From the NCBI RefSeq assembly GCF_036621415.1, contig NZ_CP030941.1:2912001-2976000 (forward strand): 64,000 bases of DNA. The letters are read 5' to 3'. Both the position numbers and the translations under genes were made by a program. This DNA comes from Nitratireductor thuwali. GTDB taxonomy: Bacteria; Pseudomonadota; Alphaproteobacteria; Rhizobiales; Rhizobiaceae. Shown piece after piece: positions 25,759 to 35,109 of the stretch. How positions within the stretch are numbered: the stretch's first letter is position 1; every line of letters starts with the position of its first letter. Under the pieces are notes generated by a model. That model saw nothing but the letters and a program-made list of their open reading frames with translations, was not told where the DNA came from and did no database searches.

Positions 25759-26775
25759 TCAGCGCGTCTCCACGAAGCTCGTGTCGACCAGCTTCTCCAT
25801 GGTCACGCCCTCGGGAACGAGGTTCTCTGACTTGAACCATTCGAGCTGGTCTTCCACGCTCGCCAGGCTCAGCGCCGCATTCTCGTTGATGCGCATGGCG
25901 CCGGCGCGGATGCGCGGATCAGCCTTCTCGATGGGCTGGTCGGAATAGACGTATTTGTGGATCATCGCGACGATCTCTGCCGTCTCCTCCTCGCTCATTG
26001 TCTTGTCGACGAGCGCGGCATTATAGTCGGCGATGCCGTTGGAAAGCCCCGCCAGGAAGCGCTTCACAAGGTCCGGCTTGTCGGTGACATTGGCCGTCGA
26101 GGTAAAAACGGTGGTGACTTGGTAATTGTCGATATAGTCGGAGATCCGGCCGATCTCGACCACTTCCGGCCCGCTGGTGAGCGCGCCGGCTATATTGGGA
26201 ACGATCGACCACGCGTCGATCTGCCCGCTCTTCAGCGAGGCGATGACGGCCGGCACCTTCTGCAGCGGCTTGACCTTGATCTCGGAGCGGTCGAAGCCTT
26301 CCTTGTCGGCGATCTTGTGCGCCATGTAGTGGAAGGACGAGCCGGTGGTGGTGATGCCGAAGCTGCGGCCCTTGAGGTCTGCCGGCGTCTTCACGCCGTC
26401 GTCGAAGGCGGCCTTCGAGGCGAGGATCTTCTGCCCGTCGATCTCCGGCGTTTCCTGCAGCGCGCCGCCGATGATCTTCACCACGCCCTTGTCGGCCAGG
26501 CTGATCAGCCCGCCGGAAATCGCCGTCATGCCGAAATCGACATCGCCCGAGGCAATGGCGACGGCCATGGGCTGGGCGGCCTGGAAGGAGACGAACTCGA
26601 CGTCCAGGTCCTGGTCGGCGAAATAGCCCTTGGCCTCGGCGATGATGCTCGGCGAATGCGAGGCAAGCGACAGGATGCCGATATTGATCTTGTCGGCCGC
26701 CGAGGCCGGCATGGCAAGCGCCGCCGCGCCCGAAAGCGCCAGAACCCCGAGAAGCCTGCGTGAAATGGTGAACAT
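25759..26775 (-). CDS. ABC transporter substrate-binding protein (SsuA/TauA/NMT1-like)
   Basis: The 338-residue periplasmic protein has a signal peptide (MFTISRRLLGVLALSGAAAL, cleavage after ASA) and an NMT1/SsuA-like fold with INIGILSLASHSPSIIAEAK near the mature start. The family binds sulfonates, nitrate, thiamine precursors or similar; the ligand cannot be told here. AGGGAGG just upstream of the ATG at 26775 supports this start over the much longer upstream frame. First gene of the operon. Confidence 0.9.
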   Translation of the reverse strand: MFTISRRLLGVLALSGAAALAMPASAADKINIGILSLASHSPSIIAEAKGYFADQDLDVEFVSFQAAQPMAVAIASGDVDFGMTAISGGLISLADKGVVKIIGGALQETPEIDGQKILASKAAFDDGVKTPADLKGRSFGITTTGSSFHYMAHKIADKEGFDRSEIKVKPLQKVPAVIASLKSGQIDAWSIVPNIAGALTSGPEVVEIGRISDYIDNYQVTTVFTSTANVTDKPDLVKRFLAGLSNGIADYNAALVDKTMSEEETAEIVAMIHKYVYSDQPIEKADPRIRAGAMRINENAALSLASVEDQLEWFKSENLVPEGVTMEKLVDTSFVETR

Positions 26776-27054
26776 GTGATCCTCCCTTTGTAGTGCGTGT
26801 TTTCGCAGGCACTTTGCACAGGGATGCCCTTGGGGCAAGAGCAAATGGGGCAGGAGCGGCGGTGGGCATCCGCGTCGGCGGCACCATCGACCGCGCCATG
26901 GCGGCAGTGCCGGCTTCAACTTCGGATGCGGGCGGCCGAACGTCTGTCGGGCAATGCTCGGCGGCTGTAGCTGGACAGGGCTTTCATGCGACCTCACAAT
27001 CGTCGAGGTCGGGCAGGCGATTTGCTTGCCCATACGCTCGGTCCAGGGGATGGC

Positions 27055-27378
27055 ATGATGATCGAAAGCGGCAAGCGCGGAGCGCTTCAGGCACAAACCT
27101 TTGGAATCATACTCGGCACCGAGCGTTTCGAGGAATGCGTTCGCTTCTATAGGGATATTCTGGAACTACCGGTTTGGTTCGAGAAAGAGCGTCTGGTCTG
27201 CCTGCGCTTCGGCGACGGATATCTGATGATCGAGACAGGCGGAATGGCGCGAGAGGGCAGAAAGCCCAACCGGGAAAACCCGACCATGCTTCGGTTCAAC
27301 GTCGACGATGTTGAAACGGCGGCAGCCGATCTTGAGGCCAAGGGAATTCCGGTGGTCGTGCCCTACAGCGTGGTGTAG
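27055..27378 (+). pseudogene. VOC/glyoxalase-fold protein, truncated at the 3' end
   Basis: The frame (107 codons) starts MMIESGKRGALQAQ and contains a normal vicinal-oxygen-chelate core: a first betaalpha-beta unit FGIILGTERFEECVRFYRDI, then LRFGDGYLMIETGG and FNVDDVETAAADLEAKGIPV. It stops at VVVPYSVV, before the last strands (usually ending DPDGN.iEl) that complete the metal site. An IS256-type transposase start follows 130 bases later, so an insertion event probably cut this gene. Function of the intact gene unknown. Confidence 0.6.
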
Positions 27379-27507
27379 CTCGGCGGTGGTGAAGCCGCTC
27401 GCGAGCGCGCCCGACAGCGCTGTAGCGAGCGAGCGGCACAGCAGCGGTCATCGATGCTCCCCGGTAGGGTCGGGTTGCTCACAGCAACCTGATTCGAGGA
27501 ACGATCG
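27379..27507. other. Likely remnant of insertion-sequence left end
   Basis: The sequence between the truncated VOC gene and the transposase start contains no gene. It includes GCGAGCGCGCCC and GTAGCGAGCGAGCGGC segments and probably represents the leader and end of a decayed IS, though I cannot define a terminal repeat. Confidence 0.3.
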
Positions 27508-27681
27508 ATGACCGACGACATGATGAACCTGCGCGCGCTCGTGGAGAAGACCCTGCCGCGGTTAGGGTTTAGGCAGCCGAACCGTTCAAGCATTGCGAGG
27601 GCCGTATTGGCCACAGCAAGAGCCGCAACTTATGAGGCCGGATATCAGCGACGGCCGAGGAATGTCGGTCGGGAAGGCTAG
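27508..27681 (+). pseudogene. Remnant of an IS256-family transposase
   Basis: The frame begins MTDDMMNLRALVEKT, which is the conserved N-terminus of rhizobial IS256-family (mutator) transposases; these normally continue PDADLLREMIGFAA. Here the match ends after 15 codons and an unrelated open stretch runs to a stop at 27681. The element is therefore an internally deleted fragment with no transposition capacity. Confidence 0.55.
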
Positions 27682-27727
27682 TGCTTGTTTGCTGTTTGTT
27701 CATAGTTTCTGCAGTGGCTGTTAAAGG

Positions 27728-27940
27728 TTATCCAGCATCCGCGGCTCTGCCGAGGAGCGTGATAAGTGCTCCAGCGCCCAAAAGAGCAATCTGGGCGAGA
27801 ACTTCGACCAATCGGCGGTGAGTTTCGTTGGACCGTGTGTTGCCGACAAATGCCACCACCATGGCTGCAATCCCACTCAGGACGGTCAGCGCCAGCACTG
27901 TTGCAAAGATCAAAGGGAAGGGGATCATCATCGGCTCCAT
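27728..27940 (-). CDS. Small two-helix membrane protein
   Basis: A 70-residue protein with two hydrophobic helices: residues about 7-33 (FPLIFATVLALTVLSGIAAM) and about 47-65 (VLAQIALLGAGALITLLG), joined by a charged loop. The ATG at 27931 (MMIPFP) with GGAG upstream is an alternative start to 27940. No family recognised. It lies in a patch of decayed genes, but its reading frame and composition look real. Confidence 0.5.
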   Translation of the reverse strand: MEPMMIPFPLIFATVLALTVLSGIAAMVVAFVGNTRSNETHRRLVEVLAQIALLGAGALITLLGRAADAG

Positions 27941-28202
27941 CGTTTAACAAAGCCATTATCGGCCGAGCCGAGCTACCGTGGATAAATTAGGCAAAGAACG
28001 CGTAGAGATCGCCCGAATCCCGCCATCGATGATGAACTGCTATCCACGCATGTTAGGTCGTCCTGCTGAGCTGTTTGATGTTGATGAGCACGTCCATCGT
28101 GTGATCTGGTTCGGGTGAAGCTCAGCAAACCGAGATCCGAATTCATTTGTTGAGGCATAGCCATGCGTTCGGGCCCGAAATAAAGACGTCACTGCAACGT
28201 GC
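27941..28202. other. Gene-poor stretch
   Basis: I see no gene, RNA or clear repeat here. It is flanked by a small membrane protein gene and a nucleotidyltransferase remnant and is part of a decayed zone that runs to about 28.59 kb. Confidence 0.4.
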
Positions 28203-28490
28203 TCACGCTAGATCGATCCCAGTACCGCCTGTCCCCGTCCTTGCGAATCCTTCTTTCTCCGTCCGCCGACGGCTTGCGACAATCAGTTTAGGAATGGAGA
28301 ACAGCTCAGGTGGCGGGACGTTGACGGGAACTCGGGCGCCTTGCAGCAGCACGCCACGGATCGGCTGGCAAATGAGGAAATCCAGAAAAGGCAAGGGTTT
28401 CGCTACAGCGCCTGCGAGCGTGCGCGGGAGTTGGGCGGCCGCCATATTCGTCCGATCCCGTGCTCGGGGCCAGGAGGTCCACCTTGTAGC
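28203..28490 (-). pseudogene. Remnant of GSU2403-type nucleotidyltransferase-fold gene
   Basis: The minus frame encodes PFLDFLICQPIRGVLLQGAR followed by VPVNVPPPELFSIPKLIVAS and RRR. This matches the middle of the GSU2403 / NTP_transf_8 family as I recall it (LDFLI..P..AVLLHG..V.V.VP.PERFAVHKLIVASRRR). The usual His of VHKL is Ile-Pro here, and both ends of the protein are missing, so this is a fragment of a dead gene. No gene is seen from 28491 to 28591. Confidence 0.5.
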
Positions 28491-28591
28491 CTGATCGCTA
28501 ACTTCGCGAACTGCCCACGCTTTTCTCAGTCGTAAAATTGGCCACAGACATACTGTCAGTCTGTCGTACTGAGATTGCGCCGTTCCATGGC

Positions 28592-31500
28592 CTACATCAA
28601 CGCCTCAAGCCGCCGCTCGACCTCCGCCTTCACGCGCTTCACCGCCGCGTCCTTCACCGGTCCATAGCCGCGTATTGCCATCGGCAGGGCGAGCAGTTCC
28701 GCCACCTCGGCGCCATTGTCGGCACGCAGCCTGGTGAGGGCCTTTTCGACAACCTCCTGGTACCAACCGACAAGCGCCCGCTCCATGCGCCTTTCCGCCG
28801 AATAGCCGAAGGGATCGAAGGTTGTGCCGCGCAGCCGCCTCATGCGGGCGAGCAGGCGGAAGGGCAGGCGCACCCAAGGGCCGAAGGCCCGCTTGAGCGG
28901 CCGTCCCCGCGCGTCCCTGCCCGAAGCCAGGAAGGGCGGGGCGAGGTGATGGACGACGCGGAAATCGCCGTCGAACACCTCCGCCAGCCGCTCCTGGAAC
29001 CCGGTCTCGACATGCAGGCGCGCGACCTCGTATTCGTCCTTGTAGGCCATCAGCTTGAACAGGGCGCGCGCGACGGCCTCGCCAACCGCTTTGCTGCCCG
29101 TGTCAGCCGCGCGGACGCGATCCACCAGCTGGCGATAGCGCTGCCCGTAGGCGGCATCCTGATAGTCCGTGAGAAAAGCTTCGCGCCGCGCAATGATCTG
29201 GTCGAGTGTCTGCTTCTGTGCGGGCTTCGGCTCGATGATCTGGCGCAGCGCCTCCGACCGCGCCAGCGCGATGCGCCCGAGAAGGAACGCGCGGTGATTG
29301 GCCTCCACCGCCACGCCGTTCAGCTCTATGGCTTGGCTCAGCGCGTTGAGAGAGACCGGCACCAGCCCCATCTGCCAGGCAAAGCCGAGCATCATGACAT
29401 TTGCGAAGACGGTGTCTCCCATCAGCTTTTCTGAAAGCCGATTCGCGTCGATGGCCGACAATCCATCGCGACCCGTCACACCTTCGATGGCGGTCAGCCT
29501 CTCGTCTATCGCCAGCGATGCATCTCGCCTCAGGACGATATCGCCCGTCGGCATTTCCGCCAGATTGACCGCCGCCCGCATGCCCCTGCGATAGGCGGCG
29601 GATGCCTTGGGCGAGGATGAGACGACGATGTCGCAGCCGATCAGCGCATCCGCCGAAGTGCGGTCGATGCGCACCTGGTTGATGGCTTCGGGCGAAGCGC
29701 CGACGCGCACATAGGAAAGCACCGGTCCGAATTTCTGGGCAAAGCCGGTAAAGTCGAGCACGCTCGAACCCTTGCCTTCCAGATGCGCTGCCATGGTGAC
29801 GAGCGCGCCAACGGTCACGACGCCCGTGCCGCCGACCCCGGTGATCAGAAGGTCGAACGGCTTGTCAAGCGGCGAAGCCTCCGGCTCGGCTAAGTCCGCG
29901 CCGAGGGCGGCGATGTCCATTTCCAGGCCCGGCCGCTTCTTCCGCGTCGCGCCCTCGACCGTCACAAAGCTCGGGCAAAAGCCGTTGAGGCAGGAAAGAT
30001 CCTTGTTGCAGGAGGACTGGTTGATCCGCCTCTTGCGCCCGAACTCCGTTTCCACCGGCTCGACGGAAAGGCAGTTGGATTCCACCGAGCAGTCGCCGCA
30101 GCCCTCGCAGACAAGCTCGTTGATGACGACGAAGCGCTTGGGGTCTTCCATCTGTCCGCGCTTGCGCCGCCGGCGCTTTTCAGTCGCACAGGCCTGCTCG
30201 TAGATGAGGACGGAGACGCCCGTCACATCGCGCAATTCGCGCTGCACGCGGTCCAACTCCCTGCGGTGATGGATGGTCGTCCCAGTCGGAAAATCGCCGG
30301 CCGAGAACTTCTGGGGATCATCGGAGACGAGGGCGATGCGCTCCACCCCTTCGGCGCGGCTCGAATGCGCGATGGCCTGCACGCTCACCGGCCCGTCCAC
30401 CGGCTGGCCGCCGGTCATGGCGACCGCGTCGTTATAAAGGATCTTGAAGGTGATGTTGGCACGCGCCGCGATTGCCTGGCGCACGGCCATGGAGCCCGAA
30501 TGGTACCAGGTGCCTTCGCCCAAATTCTGGAAGATGTGGCCCTTGCCGGTGAACAGCGAGGAAGCCGCCCAGTTCACGCCTTCGCCGCCCATCTGGATGA
30601 GCGAGCTCGTTTCCCGGTCCATCCAGCTTGCCATGAAGTGGCAGCCGATGCCGGCCAGCGCCTTCGAGCCTTCGGGCACTTTGGTCGATGTGTTGTGCGG
30701 GCATCCGGAGCAGAAATAGGGCGTGCGCGCCGCGCCCTCGACGCGAAGCGCGATAGCCGGCTCGTCGGCTATCTTCCGGGCTTTTTCCATAAAGCCGTTG
30801 CCAGGGAAGATGCCATCGAGCCGCCTGGCGACGATGGGCAGAAGCAGGCGCGGGGAGAGTTCGCCCGTCCACGGCACCAATCTTTCGCCGCGCTCGTCCC
30901 GCTTGCCCACCATGGCGCGCGGCTTGTGCCCCGGCCAGTCGTAGAAATATTCCTTGAACTGGCTCTCGATGATGCCGCGCTTTTCCTCGATGACGAGGAC
31001 TTCTTCCTTGTCCTTGACGAAATCCAGCGCATCGCGCCGCGCCAGCGGCCACACCATGCCGATCTTGTAGATGTCGATGCCGAGCGCCCGGCATTCGGCC
31101 TCGCCGATCCCCAGTAGGCGCAGCGCCTCCATCAGGTCCAGATGCGCCTTTCCGGTGGTGACGATCCCGAAACGGGCATGCTTCACGTCATAGATGTGCC
31201 GGTCGATGGGGTTGGCTTCGGCAAAGGCGAAGACCGCGTGCTTCTTCGCCTCCATGCGCTCTTCGATCTGGGGTCCGGGCAGATCGGGCCAGCGATAGTG
31301 CAGGCCGCCGGGCGGCGGCGTGTAATCCGGCGTATTGAACGCCCGGTCCAGTGGGAGCTCGATGGAAGCCGCCGATTCCACCGTTTCGGAGATCGCCTTG
31401 AAGCCGACCCACATGCCGGAAAAGCGCGAAAGCGCGTAGCCATATTCGCCGAAGGAGAGATACTCCGCGACCGTCGCCGGGTTCAGCACCGGCATGAACC

Positions 31501-32017
31501 AGCTCATGAAGGCAACGTCCGATTGGTGCGGCATCGACGAGGAAACGCAGCCATGATCGTCGCCCGCCACCACCAGCACGCCGCCATGGGGCGAGGAGCC
31601 GTAGGCGTTGCCATGTTTCAGCGCGTCGCCCGACCGGTCGACGCCCGGCCCCTTGCCATACCAGAGGCCGAATACGCCCTCCACTTGCCGGTCCGGATTG
31701 GTCTCCACCTGCTGGCTGCCCAGGATCGCCGTTGCCGACAGGTCTTCGTTGACGGCGGGCAGGAACTCGATGCGGGCTTCCGTCAGCCGCTTCTGCGCCT
31801 TCCATAGCTCGAGATCGAACGCGCCCAGCGGCGAGCCGCGATAGCCCGAGACGAAACCCGCCGTGTCGAGGCCGCGCGCCCGGTCGCGCCGCGCCTGATC
31901 GAGGATCACCCGCACCAGCGCCTGCGTGCCGGTCATGAAGACGCGGCCGGATTCCTGAGTATAGCGATCCTCGAGCTGGTAGCTTTTCAGCCGGCCCATC
32001 CTGTGATGCACGGTCAT
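28592..32017 (-). CDS. Indolepyruvate:ferredoxin oxidoreductase, single-chain form
   Basis: The 1141-residue enzyme oxidatively decarboxylates aryl pyruvates from aromatic amino-acid transamination to aryl-acetyl-CoA, passing electrons to ferredoxin. Its order is: N-terminal pyrimidine-binding domain (alpha part), a thiamine-diphosphate domain (GEGVNWAASSLFTGKGHIFQ, then NLGEGTWYHSG), a ferredoxin-like cysteine cluster (VCEGCGDCSVESNC and SSCNKDLSCLNGFC), and a C-terminal gamma domain starting LLITGVGGTGVVT. This fused layout is typical of proteobacteria. Start at the ATG at 32017 (MTVHHRMGRL), with GGAGGAG upstream. A divergent Lrp-family regulator lies 132 bases away and probably controls it. 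Confidence 0.93.
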   Translation of the reverse strand: MTVHHRMGRLKSYQLEDRYTQESGRVFMTGTQALVRVILDQARRDRARGLDTAGFVSGYRGSPLGAFDLELWKAQKRLTEARIEFLPAVNEDLSATAILGSQQVETNPDRQVEGVFGLWYGKGPGVDRSGDALKHGNAYGSSPHGGVLVVAGDDHGCVSSSMPHQSDVAFMSWFMPVLNPATVAEYLSFGEYGYALSRFSGMWVGFKAISETVESAASIELPLDRAFNTPDYTPPPGGLHYRWPDLPGPQIEERMEAKKHAVFAFAEANPIDRHIYDVKHARFGIVTTGKAHLDLMEALRLLGIGEAECRALGIDIYKIGMVWPLARRDALDFVKDKEEVLVIEEKRGIIESQFKEYFYDWPGHKPRAMVGKRDERGERLVPWTGELSPRLLLPIVARRLDGIFPGNGFMEKARKIADEPAIALRVEGAARTPYFCSGCPHNTSTKVPEGSKALAGIGCHFMASWMDRETSSLIQMGGEGVNWAASSLFTGKGHIFQNLGEGTWYHSGSMAVRQAIAARANITFKILYNDAVAMTGGQPVDGPVSVQAIAHSSRAEGVERIALVSDDPQKFSAGDFPTGTTIHHRRELDRVQRELRDVTGVSVLIYEQACATEKRRRRKRGQMEDPKRFVVINELVCEGCGDCSVESNCLSVEPVETEFGRKRRINQSSCNKDLSCLNGFCPSFVTVEGATRKKRPGLEMDIAALGADLAEPEASPLDKPFDLLITGVGGTGVVTVGALVTMAAHLEGKGSSVLDFTGFAQKFGPVLSYVRVGASPEAINQVRIDRTSADALIGCDIVVSSSPKASAAYRRGMRAAVNLAEMPTGDIVLRRDASLAIDERLTAIEGVTGRDGLSAIDANRLSEKLMGDTVFANVMMLGFAWQMGLVPVSLNALSQAIELNGVAVEANHRAFLLGRIALARSEALRQIIEPKPAQKQTLDQIIARREAFLTDYQDAAYGQRYRQLVDRVRAADTGSKAVGEAVARALFKLMAYKDEYEVARLHVETGFQERLAEVFDGDFRVVHHLAPPFLASGRDARGRPLKRAFGPWVRLPFRLLARMRRLRGTTFDPFGYSAERRMERALVGWYQEVVEKALTRLRADNGAEVAELLALPMAIRGYGPVKDAAVKRVKAEVERRLEALM

Positions 32018-32101
32018 CGGCTCCTCCATCCTTGCTGGGATGATTTTACACCCGGAGGGCTGAAAATTTCTGCCAGATGTGGCGACAGGGCTGGCAAAGA
32101 T

Positions 32102-32114
32102 GGTAGGATCTACC
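32102..32114. promoter_or_regulatory. Palindrome in the ior/lrp divergent promoter
   Basis: GGTAG-GAT-CTACC is a perfect 13-base palindrome in the 132-base gap between the oxidoreductase gene and the divergent Lrp-type gene. A second, looser CTACC...GGGTAG pairing follows. It may be the operator of the Lrp protein; this is inference from position and symmetry. Confidence 0.4.
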
Positions 32115-32149
32115 GGTAAAGGGTAGAATTTTGAAATGAAGCGGTGGCC

Positions 32150-32614
32150 ATGGCGGAATCTCTGACGGAGCAGGACAAGCGGCTGCTCGAGGCGCTCCAG
32201 GAAAATTGCCGCCTGTCAAATCAGGAGCTTGCCGAGCGCGCCGGCATGTCCACCTCCGCCTGCTGGCGGCGCGTGCGGGCGTTGGAAGAGGCGGGCCTCA
32301 TCCGCCAGTACGCCGCGCTGATCGACACCGAGCGCGCCGGCCTCGGCTTTCAGGCCATCGTGCATGTGTCGCTGACCCGGCACGACCACCGCCACGTCGA
32401 CACCTTCATCGCCGAGGTGCGCCAAAGGCGCGAAGTGCTCGACTGTTATTCGACCACCGGCGATGCCGACTACCATCTGCGCGTCGTCTGCCGGGACCTG
32501 GCCGCCTACAATCTGTTCCTGGAGGATTTCCTGTTCCGCCTGCCCGGCATCGCCAATGTCCGCACCAACCTGGTGTTGAAGGACATCAAGACGCACAGCG
32601 CCGTGCCGGTTTAG
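32150..32614 (+). CDS. Lrp/AsnC family transcriptional regulator
   Basis: A 154-residue protein with an N-terminal winged HTH (LTEQDKRLLEALQENCRLSN, then QELAERAGMSTSACWRRVRALE) and a C-terminal RAM domain (HVSLTRHDHRHVDTF, YSTTGDADYHLRVVCRDL). Members sense amino acids and control amino-acid catabolism. Its divergent position suggests that it regulates the indolepyruvate oxidoreductase. A GTG two codons upstream (32144) is an alternative start. Confidence 0.9.
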   Translation: MAESLTEQDKRLLEALQENCRLSNQELAERAGMSTSACWRRVRALEEAGLIRQYAALIDTERAGLGFQAIVHVSLTRHDHRHVDTFIAEVRQRREVLDCYSTTGDADYHLRVVCRDLAAYNLFLEDFLFRLPGIANVRTNLVLKDIKTHSAVPV

Positions 32615-32641
32615 TTCTGGAGTTGCGATTGACCGCAGCGC

Positions 32642-32805
32642 CCCTTCGCACCCCCCTCTGCCCTGCTGGGCATCCCCCCTCAAGGAGGAAGATCATCTCT
32701 TCATCTATGTCTTGCTTGTCCTTTGAGATCGGCGAAACCGGTCAAGACAGCCAATCTCCCCCCTTGAGGGGGAGATGCCCGGCCGGGCAGAGGGGGGCGA
32801 AGGGC
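32642..32805. repeat. RIME-like long inverted repeat
   Basis: Left arm (CCCTTCGCACCCCCCTCTGC, CCTGCTGGGCATC, CCCCCTCAAGGAGG) and right arm (CTCCCCCCTTGAGGGGGAGA, TGCCCGGCCGGGCAG, AGGGGGGCGAAGGG) are near-complementary over about 45 bases, separated by 65-70 bases. This is the sequence style of the Rhizobium-specific intergenic mosaic elements. It lies between lrp and proC, which are convergent. Confidence 0.75.
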
Positions 32806-32852
32806 GCCGCGCTCAATCGCAACCGTCGAACCAAGTCCGGCCGGAGAGCCGC

Positions 32853-33662
32853 CTACTTCCCCAATTCGATCGAGCGCTTCCTGGCCGCCTCGACCGCCTC
32901 GCTCACCAGATCGAGCAGGCGGTCGCCACCCATCAGCACCGAGAGCGCGGCCGCCGTCGTGCCGTTGGGGCTCGTTACCTGCTCGCGCAGCACGCCGGGC
33001 TCCTCCGCGCTTTCCTTGGCCAGGTTCGCCGCGCCATAGACGGTCTGCATCGCCAGCAGCTTCGCCGTATCCGTGGGCAGTCCCGCTTTCTCGCCGGCCG
33101 CGGTCAGGCATTCGATGAAATGGAACACATAGGCAGGTCCCGAGCCGGAGACCGCCGTCACCGCATCCATGAGTTGCTCGTTCTCGATGGTCGCGACGGC
33201 CCCGCTGGTGGCCAAGAGTTCGCCGACGAACTTTCCCGCCTCGGCCGTGACGTTGCGGTTCGAGAAAACCACCATCATGCCCTTGCCGATGGCGGCCGGC
33301 GTGTTGGGCATGCAGCGCATGATGGCGGCCTGGCCGCCCAGCACCTCCTCCAGCGTGGCCACGCCTGTGCCGGCCGCGATGCTGACGAAGGTCGCCGTCC
33401 CGGCCAATGGCTTGTACTGCGCGGCGACGTCGCGGATGACCTGCGGCTTCACCGCGAGAAACACCACGCCGGCATCGCCGTCGACCTCATCGGCGCTCGC
33501 CGCCACCGTCACGCCCAGGCTGGCGGCACGAGCCCGCAGGTCCGCGTTCGGCTCGACCACGACCGTGTCGCCGGTGGCCAGCTTGCCGGACGATAGCCAG
33601 CCCTTGAGCATGGCGTACCCCATATTGCCGCAGCCGACGAGAATGACCTTGCCGTTCATCAT
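32853..33662 (-). CDS. proC: Pyrroline-5-carboxylate reductase ProC
   Basis: The 269-residue enzyme makes L-proline from pyrroline-5-carboxylate with NAD(P)H. It has the N-terminal Rossmann motif VILVGCGNMGYAMLKGW and the conserved C-terminal AVSGSGPAYVFHFIE and TVYGAANLAKES segments. Two adjacent ATGs (33662 and 33659) follow AGGAGG, and either may be used. Length normal for the family. Confidence 0.95.
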   Translation of the reverse strand: MMNGKVILVGCGNMGYAMLKGWLSSGKLATGDTVVVEPNADLRARAASLGVTVAASADEVDGDAGVVFLAVKPQVIRDVAAQYKPLAGTATFVSIAAGTGVATLEEVLGGQAAIMRCMPNTPAAIGKGMMVVFSNRNVTAEAGKFVGELLATSGAVATIENEQLMDAVTAVSGSGPAYVFHFIECLTAAGEKAGLPTDTAKLLAMQTVYGAANLAKESAEEPGVLREQVTSPNGTTAAALSVLMGGDRLLDLVSEAVEAARKRSIELGK

Positions 33663-33786
33663 GTCCTCCTGATGCTTTACCGGCAGGTTTGGCGCTTTCG
33701 CGCGCGCCTTGCAAGAGCCTGCGCCGCAAGCCAGGGGCGGCGGAGCCGCCGGTCCGGCGCTTGAGGGGCGGAAAAAGACATCCGGT

Positions 33787-35109
33787 CTACTCGATCACCC
33801 TGGGATGCACCCGGAACCGCGCCACGAGGCGCATGCCCAGGGCGGCGAAGACGAAAAACAGCCAGACCGGATCGGCGCGCCGGAAGAAGAAGCTTTCGAG
33901 GAAGGCGTTGAGCAGGGTGAAGGTCAGCATCATCATGAACAGCTCTGAAAGCAGGATGTTCTCGCGGAAGAAGGGCACCCGCAGGAAATCGCGCATCGGC
34001 GCTATGATGAAAGCCGCCAGCGCCACGCCCAGCGCCGGAAGCCCGAGCGAGATGGCCAGATCCATATAGCTGTTGTGACCGTGCACGATGCCGCGAATAT
34101 CCCAGTCGCGATCGAAGGGCTGGTCGGCCTGGAGCACGATTTCAGTGCCCCAGAAACTCTCGAAGCCGTAGCCCGTCAGCGGTCTCTCGGCCAAATTCTC
34201 CCCCATGAAGGCCCACAGCGCGGTGCGGCCGGTATAGGTAAGGTCGGGCGCTATCTGGTCCCGCAGCGCCGTCAGCGGGTCGATGAACACGATGCCCACC
34301 GTGGCAAGCGCCAGGCCGGCAATCGCCGTCATGAGAAGCGCCGGGGTGAGGAAGCGCAGGCCTATGGCGCCGGGCAGGGCGGCCAGGATGATAGCCAGCG
34401 GCACCGTGCCGAGCGTGGTCTTCGATCCTGTCTGCGACATGAAGATGACGGCCAGCAGGAACATTGCGCCGCCCGACCACCGCCATCCGCGCCGCCAGAG
34501 ATAGAAGCCGGCAAAGGAAAGGCAGGCCATCACCGGCGCGGCGATGTTCTTGTGCGCGAAGGAGCCGCGCCACAACCCCGCATGCTGCGGCTCTTGTCCG
34601 TCGCCCCCGTGGATGGCCACCTCCGGCATGGCCAGAATGCCGTAATAGCTGAACCCGAGAATGGCGAATCCGGCCAGGGCGAGCACGGTCGAGAACGAAT
34701 CTGCGTCGCGCGGCAGCGTCAGGACGGCGGCCATGGTGAGGATGCCGATCACGGCGAAGAGCGCTGCCCGCATGGAATCGGCTGGCGACAGCGCGTTCAT
34801 GACGCCAAGCCCCACAAAGGCAAGGAGCAGCAGCCACCATGGGCTGAGAAGGGCGGCAAGCACGCGCCGGTCGACGAACATGAAGAGCCCGGCCAGCGCC
34901 AGGGCACCCAGCGAGCCGAAACCGATCTGGTTGAGGATGTCCCCGCCTTCGCCCTCCGCGCCGGCCGGCTGAAAGGGGCGGAATGAGATGATCACCGTCG
35001 CAAGCAGCAAGGCGGCAAGCACCGTGGCGATCCGCGCCATCGCGCGCCGGCTTGGCCGGGCCGAAAGCACCGGCCTGTCAGTTCTTGTCTGGCTGGCGGT
35101 ATTGCTCAT
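33787..35109 (-). CDS. O-antigen ligase/polymerase family protein (ExoQ-like)
   Basis: A 440-residue integral membrane protein with about ten helices and the Wzy_C-type periplasmic loop (PLTGYGFESFWGTE, later GIVHGHNSYMDLAISLGLPA with the conserved HNxxL). In rhizobia this family (ExoQ) polymerises exopolysaccharide repeat units. ATGs at 35109 and 35115 both overlap the upstream glycosyltransferase gene by about 30-38 bases; longer frames upstream are unlikely. Part of the exopolysaccharide locus. Confidence 0.85.
   Translation of the reverse strand: MSNTASQTRTDRPVLSARPSRRAMARIATVLAALLLATVIISFRPFQPAGAEGEGGDILNQIGFGSLGALALAGLFMFVDRRVLAALLSPWWLLLLAFVGLGVMNALSPADSMRAALFAVIGILTMAAVLTLPRDADSFSTVLALAGFAILGFSYYGILAMPEVAIHGGDGQEPQHAGLWRGSFAHKNIAAPVMACLSFAGFYLWRRGWRWSGGAMFLLAVIFMSQTGSKTTLGTVPLAIILAALPGAIGLRFLTPALLMTAIAGLALATVGIVFIDPLTALRDQIAPDLTYTGRTALWAFMGENLAERPLTGYGFESFWGTEIVLQADQPFDRDWDIRGIVHGHNSYMDLAISLGLPALGVALAAFIIAPMRDFLRVPFFRENILLSELFMMMLTFTLLNAFLESFFFRRADPVWLFFVFAALGMRLVARFRVHPRVIE

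Noticed and set aside
34075..34986. Plus-strand frame opposite the ExoQ-like gene
   Set aside because: Antisense to a multi-helix polymerase; translation is charged and domainless.
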